A DNA stretch of 64,000 nt from Liolophura sinensis (taxonomy: Eukaryota; Mollusca; Polyplacophora; Chitonida; Chitonidae). The translations under genes were made by a program, and so were the position numbers. The notes under the pieces are model-generated. The model saw only the letters and a list, made by a program, of their open reading frames with translations, had not been told where the DNA came from and searched no databases. Shown in pieces: positions 35,358-45,089 of this stretch (positions are counted from its first letter, which is position 1; each line of letters begins with the position of its first letter). Location: positions 23,419,608 to 23,483,607 of the forward strand of contig NC_088300.1 in the NCBI RefSeq assembly GCF_032854445.1, written 5' to 3'.

Positions 35358-38300
35358 CTGAAAGAAAAGGAAAGGTAAAACATTATAACTACAACATCGT
35401 ACAGTTATCTATATTCGCATCAACATAAAAACATTTCCAAAGGCAAAAGACGCCAAGACCAGTGGAAATCAAAACAATCTTCAATTATTGATACATTTTA
35501 GGGCCCAGTATAAATAAACTGCCTTCTTGTGTCATAACAACGTTTTACCTCACATCTGTTATATTATTTATTGCTTATTTATTGCCAATTCTATATGCCA
35601 AGACAAAAACTCGGCACAAGGTTAAAACTGATCTGTTGGATAATGGCCTTGGATAAATCAAAAATATCGTGATCCCAGCAAAACAAAGGATGTCAAACTT
35701 ACATGTAACTCGTTAGAGATATTTAAAGCATAAACGAAGGCCTGGAAACAGCTGAGGTCAGGAGATTCAGAACGCATCCCTTGTGTGTGCCTATGGTTCG
35801 ATCTGAATGTACACGGAAACCCGCGAATCTTTTTAGTAAACACTACTGACAACCGTTAAAGTGGAAAGGGTTATCAATTTTAGAAAAAAATCATTGCAGA
35901 GCAAGGTGGTCTGATCGCCATGCTACCTTGGGCGTACAGTTGAAACATGAAATCTAAAAACCAGAATTTGAAATAAAATCATATGCAGATCTCCTTTTCC
36001 AACACTCAAGCACAGAAGCGAATGGTAGTGTGGTAGGGCTGACTGGCAAGGAGAATGAAGCCTTGACTTGCGATCCCGTTTCGGTGTAATGGACGACTTT
36101 AAGCCTTGTGTAAGCCGTGGTGTTGATCTTTCTTAACTATGGATGTCTAAGTAGCTATGTGCCGTCCATTAGTGACATGAGACCGAGTCTCTGATGACAC
36201 AGGTTGTATATATATAGGTCATTCCAGGACCACCCTGGCATGTTTTGATCCATGCTGGGGTCATTATAGCTAGCTTTCCTTACTACATCTATCTGTGAAA
36301 AGAGAATAGATTGTGCTGTGAATTTACACCATATTCCCAAAATTTTATTACAGCTTCGACCTGCAGGATCAGTCTGAAACAAGTTGTCTTCACCGACTGG
36401 AGATGAATTCGTTAGGTTATACGAGACCTCACACTGGGATATCTCCGTTAGGAGTGGGTAAATGTCACCTCTCTGGGATGACTCAGGGGGCAGAGTTAAT
36501 GAGTGGCTTCTCTATCAAAAGAGACACGAGCCAGACAAAAGCTTTCAATACATTGTTTGTAACGTATTCTTCAAACCATACATCCTTGGTTTGTTGGCTA
36601 AGCAGGGGAGTAGTTAATGTATATGAAGCGAGCTGTAACTTAAGGAAACTGATTTGCCAGACGTATATCTCAGATTTCTCTTTAAATCATATGGAGGATG
36701 TTACACGTGACTTGTTAATGTACGTCAAGTGACTTGCTAATGTACGTCAAGTGACATGCTAATGTACGTCAAGTGAGACGTAGCTTACAAAGACTACCAG
36801 CCATGGTGCTAGTGGGTCCAAGCTGATAATATTTAAGCATCTACGTTAACAGTTAGAAATAAAGTCTCAAATGTGGTAAGAGGCCATATTTCACCGGTTA
36901 CGTGTAACCATTTGCCAACTGTCACACTGTCGTCGATGCTTTGGTTTTACTCTCTGAATACTGCAGTCTTTTAAAGTGCCATGGTCTGTGGAGGAAGTGA
37001 AATGGTGTAACTTACAGGGACTGATTTGTCAGCCACATCTTGTGATTTGGAGATGTCCAGTTTAATTAACTGTGATTAATTTGCTAGCTATATTTTGGTC
37101 TTTGGAGGATGTGGCACGATGTAGCTTACCGAGATTAATTTGCCAGCTATGTTTTTGGAGTCTTTGGTCTTTGGAGGATATATGAAATGGGTGTTATATA
37201 GATGATCTTAGCAGTGTGTGACCCGCGATGATGTGTCAGCTAGAGTTGTCTAAGATCGGCCTGTTGTATGCAGTCAGTAGACCGGTTTGCTACGATTAGA
37301 TAACTTGCGCCGACAAAATGTAGTTCATGTATACATGAGCACAATTTCTTCAGATCAAATATGATTATGTTCTTTAAATTTCTATTTCATTAGTGTCATA
37401 TGCAAATTATTCAAAATATGTCAATATAATGAACATTCTCGAGGTTAGACTATTACAAGGCCGCCACTTCACGAAACGCGGTCAAATCCCGACGCCACGG
37501 TAACGTATGGTTTAAAATCACATCCCATCTTCTTTGAAAGGAACGGCTACAGTAGGCCTACATGATATGGACTGTACTGAAAGCTTGGGTCTACAACAGT
37601 CCTGTTAACTGTGAATTTAATGAAAATATCATCCTCGTTGGGGCCTTGTAGCCACTGATCGTGTGTGGCTGTATTAACTTACCATTATAAGGTGTACTGG
37701 AGGTATACATCAGGTACATCTGAGGTGTACAGTTGGGGTGTAGCATATCTGAACTGAGGTGTGTCTAAAGTATACTTGAGGTGTATTGAAGGTGTATCTG
37801 ATGCACTGCCAATTATGCAAATTAGTACCTCAAGTACACCTCAGAGGAAGTGCACCCTGTAAATGTTGGGCCAAAAATAAGAAGCCTGAGGTGTATGTGA
37901 GGTACAGCTGAGGTATAGTTGAGGTACATGCTTTTAGGCAAGGTGAATGAACACCGTTTTAACTTTTATTTTGATAGAAAACAGGATCAAAATACTTAAA
38001 TATTGTCTGTACAAATTATAGATAAATTTAAACGAGATTGTAAGTGCTGTTCTTTGTTTACAGTATCCGTAAATTTCAGCTGATTTATAATAACAACAGT
38101 GATATACATTTACCCACAGCCTGGAATATATATGCACATTGTTCATGGTAGCCATCTACCATGGAATAATCAGGGGCAAATATATCCACGCTCTGTGATT
38201 GGTCAATATTTGCATTGAATGGCAAGAGAGTATATGGTGAGACAAAGGCATAAATTTATTTAATTAACATTTTTTCTTTTGCACAAAAGCACTTTTTGTC

Positions 38301-39303
38301 TGAAGTAAAATGTCTAATCTCTTGTCTTAAAACTATAAAAAAAAGTTGCAGGAGTGTACCTGAGGTACATGACCACTAAATTAAAATCAAAAACTTTCAA
38401 AGTTTATAAGGTGAACCTGAGGTATATCATTTACTTTTTTTAACTTTCAAAGTTCTAAGGTGTGCCTAAGGTGCATATTTTAAGATTTTTTTCAAAGTTG
38501 TTGGTGTATATTTGATGTACATTATCTCATTTTCAAAAACTGCTTAAAACAGTAAAAGTTTGTAAGGTGTACCTGAGATACATGTTCTAAGTGTTGTTCT
38601 TTTTTCCCAAAGTTCCTGAGATACATTTGAGGTACATATATAGGCATATGGCTGAGGGTGCATTTGAGGTACAGTAGGCCGACACCTCAGATAATACAGA
38701 TCGGGTGTATACCTTATCTATACCTCACACTAATGTTTACATGAGGCGTACACCCCATATACACCTCATCTATATCTTAACCTGAGGTGTACACTGAGGT
38801 ATAGACGTCCCACTGTCGACTGGGGATTGCTCACAGACCAATCTAGGCACAAAGAAAACTTCACGGTCTTGTTCTACAAAGCAATCGTAGTCAGTCAATC
38901 GTAGGCTGTCAACCGTAGGCTATCAGTCTTAGGCTTTCAGTCGTAGACTGTCAATTGCAGGATGCCAATCGTAAGTTGTCGACAGTAGCCACCATTACAA
39001 GGTATTGCGAAGCTAGTTGCAATCACTTTAGCCAAAAATTACTTTGTGGAACCCTTTCCACAACATATCAAACTTACATCAATATAATCCACTTTAGTGT
39101 TGAACATGACGTGTTTTTGGCCGAGCTCGTGTAGCATCTCTTCCAGTTTCTGGGGGTCGTCCAGCCTAGCTAGGCACTTTTCCACCGTTCCCATCACTCT
39201 CAGACCGTGCTCCCGGAGACGAGCGCTCGACTTCAGGTCATCCTGAGTCATCCCACGGAAAGGCAGAAACAAATCCTGCACATCAGGGTGCATTTCAAAC
39301 AAC
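35226..39303 (-). CDS. Globin (neuroglobin/globin X-like), 5' partial
   Basis: Two exons on the minus strand, 39303-39078 and 35357-35226, give the C helix to the C-terminus of a heme globin. The product would bind O2 or other small ligands through heme; neuroglobin-like proteins are usually linked to oxygen, redox or NO chemistry rather than bulk transport. The exons meet in phase 0 at G7.0 (YID/LIG), and the upstream one begins in phase 2 after Arg/Lys before LFEMHP, the B12.2 position. Both intron sites are the classic animal globin positions. CD1 Phe, distal E7 His (LREHGLRV) and proximal F8 His (LGQKH) are all present. The protein ends with the H helix and stop KESMVF. The intron is 3.7 kb. 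The A-B helix exon was not located and may lie within 40-64 kb or beyond the window. Confidence 0.85.
36707..36772. repeat. 22-bp tandem repeat, three copies
   Basis: Unit GTGACTTGCTAATGTACGTC plus AA, three copies with one substitution in each outer copy. It lies in the globin gene's intron and contains an ACGT core. Confidence 0.95.
36800..36975 (+). repeat. Dispersed repeat X, 3' part
   Basis: ATATTTCACCGGTTACGTGT, CCATTTGCCAACTGTCACAC and GTCGTCGATGCTTTGGTTTT, preceded by TTTAAGCATCTACGTTAACA. It is in the globin gene's intron. Confidence 0.7.
37690..38810. repeat. Cloud of about 11-bp TGAGGTRYA repeats in the globin intron
   Basis: Groups of GAGGTGTAC, GAGGTACAT and GAGGTATAG, some exactly 11 bp apart (37888-37930: TGAGGTGTATG, TGAGGTACAGC, TGAGGTATAGT, TGAGGTACATG). 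Others are scattered up to 38810 and in reverse orientation (GTACCTCAAGTACACCTCAG near 37830, TACACCTCATC near 38760). Copies are on both strands and separated by AT-rich sequence, so it is not one clean array. Confidence 0.8.
38886..38986. repeat. About 15-bp degenerate tandem repeat (GTCAATCGTAGGCT)
   Basis: Six or seven imperfect units with TCAATCGTAGGCTGTCAACC at the start, drifting to TCAATTGCAGGATGCCAATC. Confidence 0.85.
39078..39303 (-). CDS. Globin exon: helices C to F (distal and proximal His)
   Basis: One base plus 75 codons, between acceptor ggattgaag and donor GAT/gtaagt. It begins LFEMHPDVQDLFLPF. By counting from the CD1 Phe (residue 12), residue 32 is the distal His (E7) and residue 64 the proximal His (F8). 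The 32-residue spacing is the same as in neuroglobin. The residues RVMGTVEKCLARLDDPQKLE form the E-F region. No disabling change is visible. Confidence 0.85.
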
Positions 39304-39588
39304 CTTCAATCCGAAAAGAAATTTCGTTTATTTGGATTCGTTTGAAAAAGCATTCCTCACAGTCATCCACAAAAAGGGTCTGGAAGCTTGAAATGGCCTT
39401 TAACATTTTATATATATTGCGCTATTTGCCCAATTGTTACACTACTGCCGTCATGGCTGACGTCAGAAATGATAAACAGTATCTTGAAATTAAGGACACA
39501 ATTGACCGATTCAGGCAGAAACACGGACTTATCAAAGAAAATAGATGTAGACTTCTCTAAGTTGTATATTGGAAGTCAAACATTTTAA

Positions 39589-39855
39589 GGGGCCTCTGTG
39601 GCTCAGTTGGTTAGCATTCTAGCGCAGCGTTATGACCCAGGAGCCTCTGACCAATGCGGTCGCTGTGAGTTCAAGTCCAGCTCATGCTGGCTTCCTCACA
39701 GGCCGTGCGTGTGAAGGTCTGCCAGCAGTCTGCGGATGGTCGTGGGTTTCCCCAGGGTGCTACCCGGTTTCCACCCACCATAATGCTGGCCGCCGTCGTA
39801 TAAGTGAAAATATTCGTGAGTACGGCGTAAAACACCAATCCAGTAAATGAATAAA
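39589..39855 (+). mobile_element. Full-length tRNA-derived SINE with 13-bp target-site duplication
   Basis: Starts GGGGCCTCTGTGGCTCAGTT (A-box-like region) and has a B-box-like GAGTTCAAGTCC about 70 nt on. The body contains GGATGGTCGTGGGTTTCCCC and CCATAATGCTGGCCGCCGTC, and the tail is GTACGGCGTAAAACACCAAT then AGTAAATGAATAAA. Perfect direct repeats TCAAACATTTTAA flank it (39576-39588 and 39856-39868). It is the best-preserved copy of the main SINE family in the window. Confidence 0.85.
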
Positions 39856-40436
39856 TCAAACATTTTAAAATACAACTTAAGAGAATTTTTAGGCGCACGA
39901 CTTGAATTAAATCCACTTGTACTGGTTTAAGGTTTAACAATTTCAGCACCAAAAATATGAAAAAAATCTCGTGACAAAAAACTCATCCCTAAAACAACAC
40001 AAGTCTTGGGATGCTTCCACCACGCGCCTTAAATTGTGATAAATTTAATCTTCCCGAATGATGAGTATTAATGAAAAGTAGTCTAGATAACTTCAATGTA
40101 GATAGTTTACTATTTGAAACAGTATGAAACATTTATGCATCTGCCCGGTATGGTTATATAAAAGCATTAAGACTGCACTTAAAACGTGGAACAGAAAAAA
40201 ACCAAGGAGTGTATGAAGGATGCTGAAAGTGCATGTCACATTTTAATAACCGTAAAAAACGAGGAAATGCAGCTGTTTATACCTTAGCATAAAGCTGAGC
40301 TCAAAGTCAGCCTGATCGAGTGTGTAATTTGATCAGAAGTTAAAAGCTTCTGTTTGCTTTCATACGTTCTTGATGCTTTCCAGTATTTTAGAAAGCAAGT
40401 ATAGCTCCCATAAATACATTTCTGCTCATTCATTTA

Positions 40437-40571
40437 GGATCGCTGAGGATAGTTGTTTCCCCCAAGCTTTGCCCGGTTCCCCCCCCCCCCCCCCCCCCCA
40501 CCCATAGTGCTGGCCGCCTTCGTATAAGTGAAATATTCTTGATTGCAGCGTAAAACACCAATTCAAATAAA
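40437..40571 (+). mobile_element. SINE 3' half with a long poly-C tract
   Basis: The body CCCAAGCTTTGCCCGGTT runs into a C tract of about 20 (40480-40499). Then come CATAGTGCTGGCCGCC and the tail GCGTAAAACACCAATTCAAA. The family normally has only CCTCCCACC at this place, so the C run is a local expansion. Confidence 0.75.
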
Positions 40572-41399
40572 TCAAAATAACATGAGAAGCCTGGTGACAA
40601 AATTTTGTCGTCAACTGAAAACTCTTCAGTTTACCATTAAGCTCGCAAGAATTCCCATAAAAGAATTCATACTACAGAATTTTCCGGTTTACTATGATAG
40701 CATTCTCCTCTTGGGCTACAGTAGACCAGGTAAACCTAGGTCCACATAACAGATTTATGCACATAGCTGTCACGGATAAAATCAACCAAACTAGGCTTAT
40801 TAAGCCTTGTCCTATCCGCAGGTCACTTGGTATTTAGTCATCTTCATTACAGTAAATGTGAGCCGTTTACGGTTCAGTTGATTTTGATATCAAACCAGTA
40901 ATCCGTGGTCTTTATTGATTGACTAACCAGAAGAGGCTTGCCGTCACAACGACTCTGTGGTACCCGATCCATGCATAGAGATCGATCTCAGGGCTGCGAA
41001 AGCGCTGCCGGATTTATTACTTTACCTAACCCACGTTAATGTCACCATCCTGACAACACGGCCACTGATTCCAAGAGAAATTGCAGCTTACAATGGACCC
41101 GAAATTTACGGTGGCCGACAACCGTTCACACAATACTCTATGAAGAAGACACAAAACAAAGTGCACATTTCGGACTTCAGTAGGATTAAGACGGAAAGAA
41201 CACTAAAAAGTACCCGGAGTAATGAACGATTACTCGTTGAGTGATGTATGAGGTTCCTGACTAAGTCTCGCGCTAGTTTATTGTTTGGTTACATGATACC
41301 ATATAGCATTTATCTCTGGGCGTTTCAGTTGAATGCCAAGCTGATATTAGCCTGTATCAGCTTCTCGATGGCTGACAGGTCTACAACTGGCGCTCGCTA

Positions 41400-41770
41400 G
41401 CGACTTTTACATAAACAGTTAAAATAAAACTTTAATTGGAGTAAAATGACTTTCACCGATTAAATGTGAACATTTGCCGATTATCACACAATCGTCGTTA
41501 CTCTGGTCCTGAACCCTAAGCTTTGTTTTCATCTTATTGTTTATTTCATGTGATTACAACACAGCATTTTGAGCAATTCTAGACGAGCGACGTCGAACGA
41601 ATTGTTATTAACATCACTGTATAATATATAGTAGCAAATAGCTGCTGCTATAAGAACATTTAACGGTTTGAATAAAACCCTTAAGACGTGAATTAGGAAC
41701 AGGCGGAATGTGTGACCATTTGTCTTATGTAAAACTGACATTTCTGCTCTGCTTTTACTCTGCACAGTGA
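41400..41770 (+). repeat. Dispersed repeat X, two overlapping partial copies
   Basis: First ACTTTCACCGATTAAATGTG with ATTTGCCGATTATCACACAA, then CATTTTGAGCAATTCTAGAC with ACATCACTGTATAAT, then a second GTGTGACCATTTGTC near 41710. The order suggests two copies in tandem or one nested pair. Confidence 0.6.
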
Positions 41771-42052
41771 TTTATTTACTTATTTATTTGATGGGTGTTT
41801 TACGCCGTAATCATGAATATTTCACTTATATGACGGCAGCCAGCATTAAAGATGGGCGGAAACAAGGCTGAGTCAGGGGAAAGCTCGCGATCACCTGCAG
41901 GTTAGTGGCAGACCTGCCCACGTACCGTCGGTGAGGAAGGTTAAAAGCTACATATAGCGTGAGCTAGACTTGAACTCACAGCGACACCACTGATGAGAGG
42001 CTCCTCGTTCACAGCGTAGGCACGCTAATCTTCTCGATCACGGTGGACCAAG
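41769..42052 (-). mobile_element. tRNA-derived SINE, full length, reverse
   Basis: Plus strand reads TTATTTATTTGATGGGTGTT, ACGGCAGCCAGCATTA, GACTTGAACTCACAGCGA and GAGAGGCTCCTCGTTC, the reverse of the family's tail, body, B box and head. AGTGAT occurs on both sides and may be a short target-site duplication. Confidence 0.75.
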
Positions 42053-42344
42053 TGATCAAATTCGGTATATATCGTTTAAAAAAATTTAGAACCGGAATAT
42101 GATTTTATAGATTTTATAAATAGTTCAACATTGTGATTTAAACTTTTGGAGATTTAGAATGAAAACAAAATTTTCACTCCTAGAGTCGAGATCACTTAAT
42201 TTAAATGACACAAGCATTTGCAGTGAGTAGGCAGATATTTAGGTTAATGTTTGTAACAGAAAGCGCTGTAGGGCCTACCAATACATAATAGAAATGATAA
42301 AAGCATGTTTTCAGTTACAGACCATTGGAGTGAGTACTTATACC

Positions 42345-42575
42345 TTTGGAGTGAGTGAGTGAGTGCTTGGGGTTTAACGTCGTACTTAACAATTTTTTAA
42401 TGTGCCTCCTTGTTGCAGGACGGATTTCCACAGTTCTTTTACCTAGTGCTGCTTCACTGATACGCCTTACCGAAGGCAAGTAAGCCGCCCCGCCCCAGCC
42501 ATTATACTGATACGGGTCAACCAGTTGACCCTGGATCTACCGCTCTACCAAATGTGCTAGCGAGGCTGGTCATAC
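42345..42575 (-). mobile_element. cact-tailed tRNA-derived SINE, reverse
   Basis: The minus strand starts near 42572 with GCCTCGCTAGCACATTTGGT and AGAGCGGTAGATCCAGGGTC (tRNA-like). The body contains GGCGGGGCGGCTTACTTGCC, and the end is ACGTTAAACCCCAAGCAC with (CACT)n. On the plus strand the tail appears as GAGTGAGTGAGTG. Confidence 0.65.
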
Positions 42576-43889
42576 TTTTGGAAGGTTTAAATCTAGAGCT
42601 GAGATCCTTGTTTGAAATTTCATCCCCGTATTGGCTTAGCTATAATAAATCATCCCATGCAGTCTTCCTGAGGAGAGCTTATAACATCAGATGTTGACAA
42701 CCGCTTAGATGTATTACGTAACGATAATGCGAGGTGAAATCAGACACCAGATTTAATCTAGCATTAATGAAAAAATCAAGTCAACACGATGATTGCCTTG
42801 AAGTCTGGTTAAATCTCCTTAATGAGAACTGCATGTAGTTGGGAGTGTTTAACACCGCGGTGATCTGACATGAAAGGTAACAACTCAGCGAAGCTCCCTC
42901 TATTTCGATTGAAACACAATAATGCAAGAATACTTGACATAGTGTAATAAAAACTCCTATCGATGTCTGACTCCAAAAACTTGTTTTAAACAGACGAAGA
43001 ATTTGTAAGAATATCAATTTTGCTAAAACTGTCTATCTGGTATGCGTAGAGCAATATGTTTTACCTTAATTAAGTGCATAATGCTTTCTTCTACTTACCA
43101 GAGATGCTGTCACCAAACATCTTATGAGTATATAACGAGTATAATTTACTTGAAAACATAAGAGTGTGAAAGGGTTCAGACATGCCAGAATTTCAGTTCA
43201 AATTAGGCCTTATTGGACATTGTTGGTTTCAAAGTTATCCGAAACTTACAACCTCTTTTTGGAAAACCGATGTTAATGGAAATAAACAGTAAAAGTAGAA
43301 TTAAGGGTAAAAACGTTATTCTGTGTTCAAAACAAAGCCTAGGCACAGAAGGTTGGAAGAAATGTCTAGTTTTTGATCAAGAAAAGTAACTCACTGTGAC
43401 CAAAGAGCTATTGCAAGATATGTGATTATATGTAGCTGAGAGACAACTCTATACTATTTATATAGACTTGACAAATTGCCTGTTTCCTCTCCTGGCACCA
43501 GTTGAAGCGCCTGTCTGAAGTGGAATGCCCATGGTCTCTCTGTGGCAACAAAGTGTTAGGCTATATATGCTACTATAAACGGTAATCACGATTCCTTCCG
43601 GTCTGGAACAATTCCAGCACAGCCTGCTTCAAAATTACAGTCTCTAAAAACTGTGGCATTTTGGATTTGCGTAAATCAAACAAAAATTGTCTTTTTTCGA
43701 ATGTAAGTCGATAGGGGATTGTTGGGCAAAGGTGGCTTCCCTTCCGGTACGTACTAAAGCTGTTGAAGCAGAAGGCTATAAACCGCTCACTGAATGTAGC
43801 AGGTATCTCGCTGGAGGCGTCTGTCGATTCGAGCGCCAAGTAATATCATCGGATTAGCTTTATCGTAGTGTCGGTGAAGTCCCAGAGGC

Positions 43890-44170
43890 ACGAACAAACT
43901 AGCACAGTGATGTCTGTGACGTCTAATATATTGCAATGAACATCATTGCATTTTGTTACCCCATTCTGCTCAAACCACGGTGTGAGGGCGTGTGTAAGTT
44001 GCTACTATTTCAGTATCTATGTGAACAATAAAACCCAAACTGACGTGGATTGACAAAAGACCGGATTTCACCGGTCGTATGTGTGACCATTTGTCAACTA
44101 TCACAATGTCGTCAATGCTCTAGTTTCACTCGAAGTACTGTAGTCTGTTATATATGTTGGACACAGTGTA
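43890..44170 (+). repeat. Dispersed repeat X, near complete
   Basis: GTGACGTCTAATATATTGCA, CATTCTGCTCAAACCACGGT, GGATTTCACCGGTCGTATGT, CCATTTGTCAACTATCACAA and CGAAGTACTGTAGTCTG, in the same order as at 53440. Confidence 0.7.
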
Positions 44171-44419
44171 GCTGGAGACATAGCAGAGTATCTCTTCTGG
44201 GTGGCATTTAACCCTTAGTATTTGTAAGGGAAGAATACGTTCTCGTGGATTACAATGTCTTAATCTATTGAGCTCTATTTCGCTAAGATTACATCTCCCG
44301 TTTCATCATTCACCTGTGGTAGATAGCAGAAATAAATGGTGTCAAAAGTTTAAAATGTTGCCAGTTAATGAATCAAAAAGTTGTTATCCATAAGCAATCT
44401 GTGATGCCCTTAAGCGTGG

Positions 44420-44890
44420 AAGCAATCATCGTGCCATTGCTCCATCACCCAACGATGGTTCGAAAACAAGGGGACGAATGGCGCCTTGGCATGAATCGTT
44501 GGGACGATAACGATCGCTTGATAGCAACGTGCCATCGCTTCGTGCCCCAGTACAATCGACTCGTACCATGGTACCATTGTGTCGTGCATTCGGCCTCTAA
44601 AAACTTCACCTGTTACAGAAGCGGCGCGTTTATCTTCTTTCAGCATTTTGTCAAAACAGTGACACGCAGTAAGCGTGACTAGTCAAAATACCAAATGCAC
44701 CAGTGATGCTTTGATATGATACGATTGTACGAAGCTTCGGTGCCAAGCGATTGGGTCATTTCACGAAGAAGTGAAATGAAAAGCACGATGAAGCTCTGGG
44801 AAATCGCTTCGTGCCATCGTCTCATCGCGTCGTGCCGTCATCTCATTGCGTCGTGCCATCTTTCAATGGTTCAATCAATGGTACGATGAA
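44420..44890. repeat. Region rich in CGTGCCATCG/CGATGGCACG motifs
   Basis: Three 21-bp direct units end the region (about 44810-44872: CATCGCGTCGTGCC type). Earlier copies are dispersed (GTGCCATCGCTTCGTGCC at 44530, CATCGTGCCATTGC at 44428). Partial inverted copies (ACGATGGTTCG, GGACGAATGGCG) suggest hairpin potential. The two overlapping ORFs here are not taken as genes. Confidence 0.5.
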
Positions 44891-45012
44891 GGCCTTTATT
44901 CAGTTTACTGTTACAACAAGAGTCGCATGGTGATTCATTGTTATTTTTATGTAGTTAAACATTACCCGTTTTAGCAAACTTTTGAAGTGGGGAAGTCAAG
45001 GTTAAATTTGAT

Positions 45013-45084
45013 CGACAATTGTACCCTCTGCGACGATTGTACCCTTTGCGACGATTGTACCCTCTACGACGATTGTGCCCTCTG
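45013..45084. repeat. 18-bp tandem repeat, four copies
   Basis: Unit CGACGATTGTACCCTCTG, four copies with one to three differences each. Confidence 0.95.
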
Positions 45085-45089
45085 TGTCT

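Larger units (their letters stand above)
36620..37200. repeat. Degenerate tandem module of about 70-80 bp in the globin intron
   Basis: A module with TGTAACTTA..GA.TGATTTGCCAG followed by TTGGAGGATGT appears near 36630, 36995, 37070 and 37120, clearest as GATTAATTTGCCAGCTATGT at 37130. Spacing is irregular and units are much diverged. Confidence 0.5.

Noticed and set aside
36403-36732. 109-codon plus ORF
   Set aside because: Overlaps the degenerate tandem module and the 22-bp triplication in the globin intron, so it is likely non-coding.
40957-41244. 95-codon plus ORF
   Set aside because: No recognised motif. The start is not supported and no neighbouring exons were seen.
43573-43839. 88-codon minus ORF (ends FQTGRNRDYRL)
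   Set aside because: Residue composition is protein-like, but no family, splice site or repeat relation could be found, so it was not called.
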